A stretch of 64,000 bases of DNA from Punica granatum (Eukaryota > Streptophyta > Magnoliopsida > Myrtales > Lythraceae). Location of the stretch: contig NC_045128.1 in assembly GCF_007655135.1 (NCBI RefSeq), positions 33,388,811 to 33,452,810 of the forward strand, written 5' to 3'. The notes beneath the pieces are model-generated. The model worked only from the letters and a program-made list of their open reading frames with translations, had not been told where the DNA came from and did not search any database. Numbering within the stretch: the stretch's first letter is position 1; each line of letters begins with the position of its first letter. Positions 12,185-24,374 of this stretch are shown here, in pieces. Position numbers and translations under genes: made by a program.

Positions 12185-12765
12185 TTGTCTTCCCCCTTAG
12201 ACACGTTGCTTCCCTTCCTCATCTTTTGCCCTCCTCATTTGCACCCCCAGACTCCTCCTCCATCAGAACCCCCACCTCCCCTTCCTCTCAGATCCCATTG
12301 CACCGGCATCTACCCACTCGACCTTTCTCTCTCCCGCCTCCACCACTACAATGGCCTCGTCAGGGCTTCTGCCGAAGCCATCCCCGAAAGGGAGCAGATA
12401 GTCGTGCCTGAGCCGCTGTAGTAGGAGAAAAAAAGAAGTCGACCCTGCAGCCGGGGATGGTGTTCGGACTATGGTACCTGCAAAACATCATCTTCAACAT
12501 CTACAACAAGAAGGCCCTCAATATCTTCTACTTCTCGTGGTTCCTCAAGAGGCTCCGGCTTTTCTTCTGGTCCGTCTGGATGGCTCTGCTATTGCACCTG
12601 AAGATGTGGCCCTACCCGAGGTCTTTAAGCCTTCTTCCTTTTCTTCTTCAGCCCCGACCTCTTCCACACCGTTTGCCACATGTTCACCTGCATCTCCTTC
12701 TCTAAGGTCGCTATCTCCTTCACCCATGTTATCAAGTCCGCCGAGGAGAGCCGCACACTTGCTGT
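12185..12765 (+). pseudogene. XPT (fragment): Captured fragment of plastid XPT-type phosphate translocator
   Basis: Read across frames, this is the N-terminal third of a plastid sugar-phosphate translocator. It has a Ser/Pro-rich transit-peptide-like start, then an acidic linker ending [13 protein letters not shown]. First membrane helix: [20 protein letters not shown] (12457-12516). A degraded second helix contains SVWMALL. In the shifted frame after about 12640 there is [20 protein letters not shown] followed by FTHVIKSAEE. FHT..H, SFSKVA and FTHVIKSAE distinguish XPT from TPT, PPT and GPT relatives. Two adjacent stops (TAGTAG, 12419-12424) and frame changes show it is not a working gene. 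Similarity stops abruptly after KSAE, about one third into the usual length of about 410-420 residues. It lies wholly inside the CACTA element, which indicates gene-fragment capture. XPT is normally intronless, so genomic or RNA origin cannot be told. Confidence 0.8.
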
Positions 12766-13373
12766 TCTTAGTTGAGACTAAGAGAAGGCGAGAGGTCCGA
12801 TCGAGAAAATTGTGTTGTACTCAATTTTCGATATCATGTACTCATGTTTTGATACTTGTTCAAGTGAATATTAGCTCATTTTCATCATAATAATAAGTTT
12901 ATATTGATTTATAGTGTGATTCTTTTGCATGATTTGGTAATTTTCATGATTTCTAGGGTATGACAACCTGTTGTTAGTGATAACGTTTATCATTGACAAT
13001 AGGTTCTCAATTTATTGACAATATGATGTCATTTTTATTTTAAAAAAATGGTTTGGGCCGACGTTTTTCGCATTGGCTTAGGTCTAATTTTAGCAATGTA
13101 ATCAGCATCGCCCTAGGCACATTTTGGCCAACATTTCTTGCGTTGGTCTAGGTAGGGTTTTGTCCGACATAAGTTTTGGCCAACGTTTGGGAAACGTCGG
13201 CCTAGGATGGTTTTTGCCGATGTTTTTTAAAAAGCGTCAGGATGCCTTTGCCAACGGAGTTTAAGACGATGTTTTTCAAAACGTCGCAGGAAATGTTGCC
13301 GGTGTATAGGCCGACGTTTGTGGCGTCGGGAAAAGCCGAAAAAATATCGGTCAAAACCCCTTTTTTGGTAGTG

Positions 13374-16300
13374 CCCACTCTTAAGCCAAAAATAAAAAGT
13401 TATTGTGAGCTCATAAGAGCATCTCAAATCACAGAAATTATGAACCAGTATATCATCGTTGTCTCTTGAGAAATTAATCGATTTAAGTTGCATGGCGTAT
13501 TAATTTCATATCTATCTTAAGAAGGTGCATTACAACCTCCCAATAAATTAAACATTAAAACGTGCATACTCATGATCTTGATCTTTGTTTTTTTTTAATC
13601 TAAACTTGTTGAAATAGTAAAATTAGCATTCCTTAAATTTCTTGGGTTGATTCCATCAAGTAAGAAGAAAATGTGTCATATTAAAGAATGAGAATTTAAA
13701 CTCGTAGAAAGTGCAATAAGATAATAATATGGAGTGTAAAAATAAATAATTTCATTTCGTTTCATTTCAATGCGTCAAATATAAAAAAAAATTGAATAAA
13801 GAACATGATTTCTTTTATTAGAACATGGCAATAGTACGAAACATTATGTATGGAGAGGTCAAACTAATTTGTTATGCACACCTGAAGGAGATAATTATAT
13901 CCTTACCAGCGAGGTGCTTGTTGACTTGTAATTTTTCGTAAGCCTATAATATATACCTTTTGCACTACATATACATATCATAATGAAACAATATATATTA
14001 ATTGCTTTTGAGGGAAAACAAAAAAGAAAATAGAAGAAAAGAAAAGAAAAGGGGGAAAAAAAAGGTACTTAGTTGAATATAAACTTAAATTGACTATACA
14101 ATGGATCTTTCAAACTTCCTGATCATAAGGATGAATATTATTTTGCCCCATGTTTGAAATTAGAAAAAGCAAGAGACAAATTGAATTTCCTCCCAACACT
14201 TTCCCATATTTTGTCCACTTCATCAATAGATCCGGCTATATATTGCGTTTAATCATGGAACCAATAGACAAACTAGATATGGGTATAGACTTTATGTCCA
14301 CTTATATATACTGATGTAAAAAAGAAAATCTTTACCTTAGACAAACAAATGGTGGATAAGATTCTATAATTACCCAAACCAGCTATATATGATCCCCCAA
14401 TCGATCAAGATGGGATCAATTGCGAAGTCACGAAGCAGCACAAATGGCCTCTCCTTTCGCTCTCTTTAATTTGGCAACTACTAAACATATATGTTTTCAT
14501 CATATAATAATATATTCGAATGGGAATGTTGTAATTACGTCCCTTTTTCTTTAATTAACTGCGAGCGTAAGCTACCAGATCTTACGAGGGTGCCATTAGA
14601 TGGTCAATCTAGGTAGCACGACTTCAATTTTCTCTATCAATTGAGGCTCTTAGATTTGATCGAATGGATGTCGGGGAAGGAGGAGTGGCCGTTTTGGTAA
14701 GAAAGGTACAAGAGGAAGGGCAATTTTCAGGATAGGGAAGCAGCAGATAGTGAAAGAAGCCGAAGGGGGCAATGAGCAATAAAGGCAAGTAGGTGAGTGG
14801 GCTGGCAATGGTGTGTTGTTGGGTAGGTTGTAATAAATAACAAAGTTAGAAGGGGTGAGAGGTAGAGAATTGCAGAGGTGAAAGTGAAGTAACAGTAAAA
14901 GGGCATCTTTTTCTGATGGATTGCATGGATTTTTCTACAAATCAAATATCACCTTACAAAAACAAAAACCAGTAAACATAAATAGGAAAGTGTTACCGTC
15001 CTGCAGTCGCTTCCGGACGAACTTGTTATGTCGGATACTGAGGTAGACCATAAGAAGTTGATCTAACGATCATAACAGTCGGTAGTAATTATCCTTTAAC
15101 TCGTATTTAAAATATTTACAACAAGAAATGTGATATTTTTTTTATTTTCATTATAAAAAGACCTATAAGTCGAGTGCAATAATAAATTAAGTTAAATAAA
15201 GGGTACAATAATCTCATTCTCGAAAATTAAATCAGAAATCTTTTGATTCTAAGTGAGCGATTGATGCTATACTCCAGTAAATTCTCATCCTTTGAACGGT
15301 AGTGATTATATTTATGGAAACCGTTATGGAAAAAGCTAGAAATTATAAGACCCTTGTATTTTATTTTATTTTTTTGCTTTGCAATGTCATTTAATATACG
15401 AAATATTTGATCTGAACTGAGAGGTCCCCCCCTCCCTCAACTAATCTAGCAAATTCCATTAAATGCAATTCATTGAATGCTCCCTCCTCATTAAAAGCCA
15501 TTTTTGCACAGAGAGAGGGGGAGGGAGAGAGAGAGTGTGGAAACCTAGGCCACCGTCTGCATGGTTTTCGAAATTAGAAACTTCTTTTCTGTCTTCCGTA
15601 GGCTAATAAGGAATAATATAATTCGGTCGTTGTATTGTATATCATTGCATGTTCATATATATTACATTAATATTCTAATAATGCATCCAAAAGGCATACA
15701 ATTTAGATAGAAAATACATACATATATATGGTATATATATGAATGTATATGAATATCCTTCTTTCTTCGTCTGATTTGATTTTTGTGGGAATTCCAGACC
15801 AGTAAATTACAATTCCACGTGACATGGAAGCTCTATATCCCGACACGCGTGGCGTGTAGAGGCTATCCTATCCTGTATTTTCTACTCTCTCTTTCATATG
15901 GAAATGACAAAACTCACGCGACCCTTTTGGCATGGCTGTTTTCTCCGGGCTCTAATATTGTTGACACTTCAAATTCGATATAATTGCGCCATGGGAAGTT
16001 TCGTTAATCCTTCAAAAATTTCTTATCCGTATATGATCGATGCTCATATATATAGTAAGCAGTCGTCTGAAAATATAGGTAATAGCACCCGCAGCGATTC
16101 ACATCTGAACTGCGACTGCATTCCTCCAGATTTATCGTTATGGCTGGCTTTGTCTAGGACTGTGAGGGATTAGTTAGGGCAAACCATTACATGTTTGTCT
16201 TCAGGTCGGAGATGGCATTTTTAGGGCTGACTTTCTGTGTGGTTGGATTTGGAAGCTTCTGTTGGGAACAGGGAATCCAGCTATCGATCCTCCCCTTCTG

Positions 16301-16820
16301 CTTCTGTATATATCATACACACACACACACACACATATATATATTTGTGCAGACCGATTAGGGCCTTCCCTTGAGCTGCTACTATCGTCCAAAGCCTTTG
16401 GACCTATACATATATACAACACCTTATATAGAAATTTCCCCGATATGTCTAGACTCTAGAGTAGGGAGCATCGTTTGGCCACCATTATTGTTAACTTCGA
16501 TAAATAAGCACTCAAATTATTAAAATGCATCCATGAGCATTTTGTACAAACTCATATGTGATCAATGCGAGACGTTTATTTGTTCTAGTGACTGCTCCTT
16601 TATAATTCCTTTCATCTTTGGCCCATGACACGCGTTGACGTAAGCAAAATCATGAACCTACGATTAAAGTAACAAGAGCAGGGTGTCCTAAGTTTAATAT
16701 TATTGGTTTCGCCGTATGTGATGGATGATATTTGGTTCTGATACAAGTCGCTTTGACAAATTTATCAAAAAAGAAAATTTCAATTTGAAAAGAAAAAACT
16801 TCCTACAACTTTGTGAAAGC
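13374..16820. other. AT-rich intergenic spacer with microsatellites
   Basis: No coding region with recognisable similarity on either strand. Contains A/G-rich tracts (14030-14065), a GA-rich patch (15510-15537) and an AC/AT microsatellite (16316-16344). The short open frames have no family resemblance or splice context. Confidence 0.55.
16316..16344. repeat. (AC)n(AT)n compound microsatellite
   Basis: About ten AC units followed by about four AT units. Non-coding. Confidence 0.9.
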
Positions 16821-16869
16821 TTTTTTTTTTTTTTTTTTTGGCTCCGAAGGATAATTCATTCAAACTAAA

Positions 16870-17861
16870 TAGCATAAACTCAACGTGTCTATCTACATCT
16901 CCTCTTCCCTTACAAAGACAGATGACGAGATGGAGGAGATCCTGATAGGTCCATTGAGATTATAAAAGGTTGCCCAATGTGCAAGATTACGGGCAATAAA
17001 GTTTTCAGCCATCGGTATATACAAGGCAGTCCATAACAAAAAAAAAGTAAGATCAGCAAACATATTAGCAAAGATAGACTCCGAGCCTGTGGGAGGTTGG
17101 CTGAACGGGAGAGTTTATACAGTTTAGGACATCCTTAGCATCTCCAAAAAAAAAAACAATCAGCTGATGTTCATACCTTGAGCGCACTGGACAACCTTGC
17201 GTGCAGCTTCTGCTTCCTCAAGAGTTGGGTCCGTGGAGTATGAGGAGAATGCCCAAACAAAAATAATGTTGCTCCTGTTGTCTTAGCAGATAACTGCGAG
17301 GGTAAAACAATTATTGCATATTACTGCATTGAAAGAGAATGATAATTGATGAGAGTTGATCTTTCGTGGTAGGATTTGGCTCGTTGTCTAGTGAAGCCAA
17401 GCTTCTTCAAGTTCCACAAGCAGCTTGTGGATTGCTGTTGCTGTTTGCATAGGACTGAGATCAACATGATTAGCTGCAGGTTGCGTTGAAGGTGGACTGT
17501 CTTGAGCAATTCGCTGGTTGTTTCGAAGCATCCATAAGTAATCCATGCAGACCAAAGCCTGGAGCTGAAATTTATGCTGAATATCCCAGGGAATATTCAA
17601 GGAATCAACAAGACCTATGAAGAGCTTAATCCATGCCAATATCTTAACATGTTCAAGGCTTGTAAATCGTATATGTATAGGTAGTAAAGCCCAAACAATT
17701 GTGGAGAAGGGGTAGTGGAGGAAGATATGGTCAATCTCTCTTAGGGCTTCCTTGCAGAAGGGACAAAGAGTGTCTACAATATTGAAATAAGAAGCCAAAA
17801 CAACCTTTATTGGCAAGCAATTCCAGACAAAGTTTTCATAAAAGAAGCTTATGACAATCAT
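16870..17861 (-). pseudogene. LINE zf-RVT plus RNase H fragment
   Basis: The frame at 17861-17388 shows the zf-RVT pattern: C-P-F-C, then H-I-F-L-H about ten residues on, followed by WALLPI and a W-x-x-R-N stretch. The next part, read through stops toward 16870, shows an RNase H-like run (NIIFVWAFSSYSTDPTLEEA then EAARKVVQCAQGM). Further on come ENFIARNLAHWAT-like residues (the usual N..AH.LA). It is colinear with the reverse transcriptase fragment upstream. Several stops and frame changes make it a remnant. Confidence 0.7.
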
Positions 17862-18644
17862 GTATTTTTAGTCTCCAAAGAACTCTCCATTCTCGTTGAT
17901 TTAAAGCTGATGTGGGAAATCTATGTGACTGGTCAAGAATATAGGCAAAAGAGGTAGAAAATGTGTCATTTATGGTACCTTGCCATGAGAGTTCATCGAA
18001 TGGAGATGTGTGGTGGGAAGAGATGGAATAGATCTTTTGAACTATTTCTATAGAGAAAAGAGAGTGGAGAAATGGAATATTCCATATTCTAGTTCCTTGG
18101 TAGAAACAATTATGAGACCTAATTAGGGTGGTGGGCTGGTAGTTGATATAAGGGTTATGGGTGAAAGGGGATATGGGAGGAATCTAATGGTTCGATCAGA
18201 TATTAATGGCGTGACCACTATTGACTCTATAGTAAGAGCCCTTAGAAATGAGGTCATGGGTGTGACAAATTTCTTTCCAAAAGTAGGAAGAGTGAGAGTT
18301 TGGATTGTGGGAGGAGAAGGGGCCTATGTTTGAGGCATTTGGCTTTCATGAGAGAGATATGAGGTTTAACCTGGAGGGTGTGGATTTCCCGAGATTGTTT
18401 TGCAAGGAGGGCTCTATTGTGATCGTACATTCGGCAAAAACCCAACCTACCGTGGTTTTTTAGTGCACAAAGGGAATCCCAAGCCTTGAGATGAATTTGG
18501 ATTTTTCATAGGAATTGAAGCCCCACCAGAAGTTTGCAACCATCAAGTCCAATTTAGAACAAGTGTTTTAAGGAGTAGGAAGGTACTCATAATGGAAGTG
18601 GGTATGGAAGAAGCAACATATCTTAACAGCATTCCACGGGCTAC

Positions 18645-19261
18645 TTAGGACAAGGTTTTGGCTTTCAACATCTTTATTTTTTCAAAACTCTGTTGATGAT
18701 GGGCTAAAAGAGCAGATGTCTTTGCCTTTTGGATGTATAGATGAAGGCCAAGGTGTTTGGAATTTGGTGTGCATTGTCTGATCTGAAAAAGCCAAGGGAG
18801 GTGGTTCTTTAGGGATAAAGGACCATTTTTACCGAAGAACATAGCTGATTCTTGAGAATTGATTTTCTGTCTCAACCAAGATTGGTAAGTATGAAGAATG
18901 TTAAAGAAGTTTTGCAAGTTGGATTCCGTGACTTTTGCGAAAAGGAAGATGTCATCATTGAAAGGGAGATGAGTGAAGGTCGGACAATCTTTGCCAATTT
19001 TTATTCCTTGAATGTTGCTTAAATTTTCCTCACGAATAAGGAGTCGGGAGAGGGCCTTAATGGCCAAAAGGAAGAAGAATGGAGAAAGTGGATCTCCCTG
19101 TCTAATGCCGCATGAAGATTTGAAAAAACCAAAAGGCTTCCCATTGATGAGGGCAAACTAGGATACCATGTTGATACATTGTGAAATCCATTGCATCCAT
19201 GAGTCATCAAAAACAAAATCATAAAAAATTTCGAAAAGATTGGGCCATTCAAGTCTATCAA
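18645..19261 (-). pseudogene. LINE reverse transcriptase fragment
   Basis: Two overlapping broken frames. The first ends in the region that normally reads GxRQGDPLSPxxF; here GIRQGDPLSPFF-like residues run into AIKALSRLLIREE. The second contains FNDDIFLFAK, the degenerate form of the catalytic F/YADDxxxF box, followed by LGLHL (the usual YLGxPL). The first Asp of the box neighbourhood is Asn, so the site is already altered. Frameshifts separate the parts, so it is not functional. Confidence 0.75.
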
Positions 19262-19529
19262 AAGCTTTTTCCATGTCTATTTTGATAGAAACAAAATGAT
19301 CATCGCCTTAATGATGGTTGAGGAAGTGCATTATTTCATGGGCGATGATGGAGTTTTCCGAAATGTTTTTTTTTTCTGAGACAAAACCATATTAGTTTGG
19401 TGAAATGAGTTGAGATAAAAATGTTTTGAGGTGTGTGATAAGAATCTTTGAAATAATTTTATAAAAAACATTGCAAATAGGTTGTCAGGGCTTTCTGTTT
19501 AAATGAGAATTTTAAAGGATGGATTGAGA

Positions 19530-20180
19530 GAGTATTTGGTTTGAGCATTGTAAAATCAGAAAATATAAAATTTTAAATTTAATTAATTATGAAATTGCTT
19601 TTTTAAAGTTGTAAGTCGGAATTTGAGATTGTTATATAAGGTAAATATATTGAATTATCAAGAATGTGGTAATAATATACTTTATGTATTTTATTTTTTT
19701 ACAGTGATAAAATGTGGATCCAACAATTATAATCTTGTTGTAATTTGAGATTTCCACGTGTACTAATTCGGGGTGAGGTTAGAGAAGTGCAATAGGACTA
19801 ATAACCACGGGCCAGAGGAAGTCGATATCATGCTTATTAGCGAGCTTCATAGCCTTCCTTCGGCAAATGCTCAAGCACGTGCTCCATATTGCCTATGATT
19901 GTCGGTACTACTAATTTCCTAAAATTATCCCGAATTGCATCTGAACAATCCGTGTTTTGATGTGCAAGATCCTATAAGAAGCAAGCACAAAACATACTTA
20001 AATCAGCTCTTAGTGTTGAAGAATTACTTGTAAAATCTTTATCAACTACTATTGTAAAATTTTAACTCGAAAAAGTAATTATAATGATTGATTTTATAAC
20101 TAATCGTTATAAATTGCGATGCAAAGTTCAGATTTTCTCTATAAAATCTGAACTTCACATCCAACCAAACGCCTATCGAT
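19530..20180. repeat. Possible MITE with imperfect inverted ends
   Basis: The left edge has TATTTGGTTTGAGCATTGTA. The right edge, reverse-complemented, has GCGTTTGGTTGGATGTGAAG. Both share TTTGGTT-GA and an AATCAGA/CAGATTT pair further in. The interior is AT-rich and non-coding. The target duplication is not clear, so this is tentative. Confidence 0.3.
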
Positions 20181-20512
20181 AGAAGAGTCGAAGCAGACCC
20201 GTCCCCTTCGCGTTACGTTTCATTTCTTTTCCTAATGCAAAGGAAGAAATGGGAATAAAGGGAAAACGAGACAGCCAAGCGACACCCCTACCCGGCATTA
20301 AATGCCTGCTTTTGCTTTTTATTCGATCGAGCTCTATCTTTCCTTTTTCTAATGGTTTTTGCCTTTCAATTTTGATGGGTCAAACGAGGTTTCCCCCTTC
20401 CCATACCATACAGTATACACAACCAAAGTTGGCAAAATCAAGAATTTTTTCCCCATATTTCTTTGGCAAATTAATAGTAATAATAAGATCATCTAGGAAG
20501 GTACGAGACATT

Positions 20513-20868
20513 AGTGGTGTTTGGTAACGGAGTAAAATATTATTCTACTTAATTCCACCGAATGAAAATAAAATTAATTGAAAAAATTTACTATTAAAAA
20601 ATTAATTATGATAATGATCAAGAAAAAGTATATGAAAAAATTTGCTTTTAAATTGAAAAAAAAGATAAAAAAGTAATGATTATATTATTAAATTGAGAAA
20701 AAAATAATGGATAGTTTGAGAAATTTAGTATTAAAAATTAATATATATGAGACTTTATTACTAAATTAAATAAATATAAAAATGTAATAATTGTGTTGTT
20801 AAATTGAGGTAAAAGTAAAGTGAAGTTAAATAAAGTATGATTTACTCCATAAACAAACAAAGCTTAAT
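20513..20868. mobile_element. MITE, family with AATTGTGTTGTTGAATT core (copy 1)
   Basis: The ends are inverted: GTTTGGTAACGGAGTAAA on the left and TTTACTCCATAAACAAAC on the right. The interior has an AT-rich pattern (GTAATAATTGTGTTGTTAAA, GAGAAATTTAGTATTAAAAA) seen again at 56185-56500, 57497-57805 and 62413-62740, so it is a dispersed family. It is non-coding. The superfamily is not assignable with certainty. Confidence 0.6.
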
Positions 20869-22137
20869 CACTTATACCGATTTATTGAGTTTCATTAATA
20901 GATAACTGGGGAACGATTTTTCCTCGAATTTCTTGTGTTGAGGAAGTGGCCAATGTGACTGAATTGATAAATGCTCCTCATGCTTAAAGAAATTGTAGGG
21001 CATGCCAATTACTCACAATTTCAGCATATGTAAGCACATGGTTTGGTAGAAATAGCATATCTCTTGATAATTTGCCTACATGCTAATTATTGAACAATTA
21101 ATTTTTGCATTTGAAGTTAAGTTGAAGTCCAAAGCTTCTTTTCTGAAATAAAAAAAAGCTAGCAAAATGAGAGCATAGCTGTATCAAATAAATCAATGTT
21201 TACAAGAATAATGTCTGCCAAACATACTTGCTCTGGTTAGACCATCTAATCTAGTTCTAATACAAGGTTGATATTGAGAATAATCAGATAACCACCCACT
21301 TTCCACTCTTTTCCCTCTCCCCCATTTCAATTTTTAGCTGTTCGAATTTTTCATATAAATCTCATATGTTGTACGCAACTTATTGTAAAGCTTGTCGTTT
21401 TCAAGTATTCGTGTCTAGCTACTTTGAAAATCTTCTTATTGGTGCTAGATGGTGATATTTTCTAATTTATATGCTAAAATTTATGCAGATCTTGAGAGAT
21501 TTGAAAGCTACTCTGGCCATTTCATCACAACTACAATAAGAGCATATTTCTAAGGACAACGGATGCTGCAAATTGCATTGATAGATGGAGAATTTTTTCT
21601 TTTTCAATAGTTATCATAAGTTAACTAAATTTTATTCATTTTTATTATGGAGATCCATAGATTTAACTAAAGACAAGAAAAAAGGAAAAAAGAAAAATAA
21701 GAGGTATGATAAACTCAACTAACAAGGTCTCAAAACGAAATATTTTAATTCCAGGTAGAAATTAGGCTTTTTTAATCTAAAATAAACACCGGCATAACGC
21801 AGGCAAGTCAATCTAATGACATTGAAAGAAAGGAATAGTTGGGGGGCATGTTGTAAAGAAAGGAATAGTTGGTGCAGATTTGTAATAAAATGTAATCAGG
21901 AGATTGCAGTGTAAAAATTGAGAGTTAGCAGTTTTAACAGTTGATCGGTTGTAACTGTCCTAAAGGAAGGAAATGAGAAGTCGAAGGCATTGTGAAGTTT
22001 GCCTATCAATTCCTCTGTGTTTTCTCTTCTCTCCCTCCCTCAGATTCTCTTCTTTCTCTTCTTTTTAAATTTTTGGAACTGAACCATATCTGCCCGACAC
22101 TCCAAAATCCCTATAAAATTCTTAATGATCGAGGCAA
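20869..22137. other. Intergenic, no gene seen
   Basis: AT-rich spacer with no recognisable coding region. A short direct repeat, AAAGAAAGGAATAGTTGG, occurs twice (about 21827 and 21857). The CT-rich stretch at 22020-22065 resembles the start region of a retrotransposon transcript, but I found no element ends. Confidence 0.5.
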
Positions 22138-22817
22138 TATGGACAAGATCTCGATGACAGGATTCTGACCGGAATTTGATGTCCCCCAATCCCATCGATG
22201 AGAAGGAGCTGAGAGCTTAGTGAGAGAGTGAGATTGTAGAGAAATAGAGTCTAAATGGAATGATGAGTTAGCTCCCCCATTTCCTGCCTATTTTCCTTTT
22301 ATATCGCGTTGGCTACTGAAACGGCTTGAATGAAAGCATCCATTAGAGGAGGAACGAGCTAATCCAAGAAAAGTTTCGTTTTATTTGATAAGGACATGGA
22401 TATAAAATAGGAATGGGGCTCGTAGTTGGAAGGACATGGCCCAGTAGTGAATGAGCCCAGCCCGATCGCTTGATGGCTTAGGCCGAGAAGAAATATGCTC
22501 AGCCCAAAAAGAAGTCCAGCCGGGGTCTAATTGATACTTCAACTCGGCACGGACTCGGTAACGAGCCCGAATAAAACGAACTGTCCTTCGATTAGCTCGT
22601 TCCTCCTCTAATGGATCCTCTCACTCGAGGCGGGTCAGTGAACAACCCGATATAAAAGGAAAATAGGCGGGAAATTGGGGAGCTAACTCGTCATTCCATT
22701 TAGACTCTATCTCTCTACAATCTCACTCTCTCACTAAGCTCTTTGCTCCCTCTCATCGCCGGGACTGGGGGACATCAAATTCTGGCTAGAATCCGGTCAT
22801 CCAGATCTTGTCCATAT
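22138..22817. repeat. Large palindrome: two 248-bp inverted arms, 183-bp spacer
   Basis: Left arm about 22138-22386, right arm about 22570-22817. They match as inverted copies with scattered differences: ATATGGACAAGATCT at the outer edges, ATTTGATGTCCCCCA, TAGAGTCTAAATGGAATGA, and CATTAGAGGAGGAACGAGCT near the inside. Each arm carries GATATAAAAGGAAAATAGGC or its near-identical inverse, a TATA-like core directed outwards. Two divergent LTR-like or promoter-bearing fragments placed head to head is one explanation; a foldback element is the other. No coding sequence. Confidence 0.85.
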
Positions 22818-24369
22818 CACAAGGTATATCTACGATTTTTCAGCCATTATTATTGGGATGAAATTATCGACGACTTGTTTCTTTAAAATTTTAAAAGCAC
22901 TCCCACCTAAGAACCCTGAAGTTTGTTACAACATGTTGTTTGTTTGTGATAGCACTGAAAAGGTATAGTATTTGATCACGAGAAAAAGAAATTTCACCAA
23001 CTGTAAATTTCATATAGTCTACATGAGTAACAAAGGAGAAATCATGCAATGCTTATCTTCACCCGGGTTCATGTGTAAATCGTCGCGTTCAAGAAATCCT
23101 GGCAATTTCTAAAGAGAGCATCGCTCTACTTGGGTCCAATTCCAAGAATCGTAAAGGCAAAGGCCCAATCATCAAATATTGTTTGGGCTAATCGTTGAGC
23201 CCATGAAAGTCCATGCAAGCTGATGCAATGGGCTCTGGAGAAGGAATTTATTCGTACACGCATCCGGTTTTAAGATTCTCATATATCGTTCCAATTTCAT
23301 CGGATGTCTCCAAAGAGAATCTCTAATAAATTAACGGATCAGCCATTTCTCAAGTGATCTTATACTTTTATGCACCGATGGTGATGACGATGACGATGAC
23401 GATGACGGTGATAATTGACCGCATACTGATCTCTATATACACTATCATGATAATTCCCCTTTCTCTTCTTGATGAACCTTATAAAAAGTGAAAGATAGAC
23501 GTATCTCAGTCACATGGACCATGGAGCCCATGGCCTCAATTTATTCAACCTTATATAGCTCCATAAAAAAAAATTGAAAATAGAATCTTTTGTAGGGTAT
23601 GCCGAAATCTTATGGAACAATACTATTTAATGTTGCCTACAAATCAATTAATGCCCTTTAATTAATTCTTTACTTCCCTTGCATTTAAGGGCAGTAGCTG
23701 GTGCTCCTATATCTTCCAAGGCACTTTGCCGGGAGAATGTTCAATATTCCATGACCGCATAAAAGTAGATCGAGAGCTAATGCAATAGATTCATTAACTC
23801 GCAGCAATTGATCGTTGTAAATATTCTTTTATTAACAAGTAATTAGCTGCTGTATCATGGGTGTTGTACTTAAATTATTTTTTTTGGCCACCTAAAATTT
23901 ATTTTATGTATTGATGATTTTCTTGTTATTATGTATTATAAAAGCTTTAGCTACACCATTATCATCAATAACAAATTAGCAACTCATTCATGGTTGATGA
24001 ATTGCTGTATCTGTTTTTCATTAAAATTTTAATGAAAACTTTTCATGACCGCTGTAAAAACTTTCAATGCTATTAAGATGATCACTTGATTTACTAATCA
24101 GCTAGTCAGTTAATTTATTAACGAGTGAGAAATTTTTTAGTGATCCTACATTGTCACGTAGTATGAGAAAACATCAATTAAATTACATGATATAGAGGAA
24201 TAGATGTTAATCACTCGAGTAAACTGTTCATAACTTAAAAAAAAATCTCATTAATTTTTTTTCATCATATCATTATGAGATAAGACATTTTTTTCAAGGT
24301 GACATTAATCAAAGTCGAACCCCTTGATTCCTTTTCTTTATTTTCATCATGATTTCTTTATGGTTATAG
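22818..24369. other. Intergenic spacer left of the copia element
   Basis: AT-rich, no coding region recognised. Holds a short (GATGAC)n-like microsatellite at about 23379-23410. Confidence 0.55.
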
Positions 24370-24374
24370 GGCCT

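Larger units (their letters stand above)
10285..13373. mobile_element. Non-autonomous CACTA (En/Spm-type) transposon, 3.09 kb
   Basis: The left end reads CACTACAGAAAATGGGCC; the right end, reverse-complemented, reads CACTACCAAAAAAGGGG. These are the diagnostic CACTA termini. Both ends carry many subterminal repeats of a CCGACGTTTT-like motif in both orientations (for example at about 10379-10398, 10503, 13060, 13187-13203, 13268-13287 and 13310-13330), the usual transposase-binding arrangement. No TNPA/TNPD-like transposase frame is visible, so mobility would need a helper. The interior instead holds a decayed XPT gene fragment (12185-12765) and a LINE RNase H-like fragment (11470-11715). The expected 3-bp target duplication is not evident: GAT on the left, CCC on the right. 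Loss of one flank by mutation or rearrangement is possible. Confidence 0.85.
16821..19500 (-). mobile_element. Decayed LINE (L1-type non-LTR retrotransposon), 3' part
   Basis: On the minus strand the order is reverse transcriptase (about 19261-18645), zf-RVT zinc-binding region (17861-17388), RNase H (about 17310-16870), then a 19-base A tail (T run 16821-16839 on the + strand). This is the normal 3' organisation of plant L1 elements. Frames are interrupted many times. The endonuclease and 5' part are missing or unrecognisable. The right border near 19500 is a guess, because no target duplication could be matched to the tail. Confidence 0.8.

Noticed and set aside
12471..12890. 139-codon frame inside the CACTA element as an independent gene
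   Set aside because: Frame-shifted reading of the XPT fragment; the XPT similarity lies in other frames.
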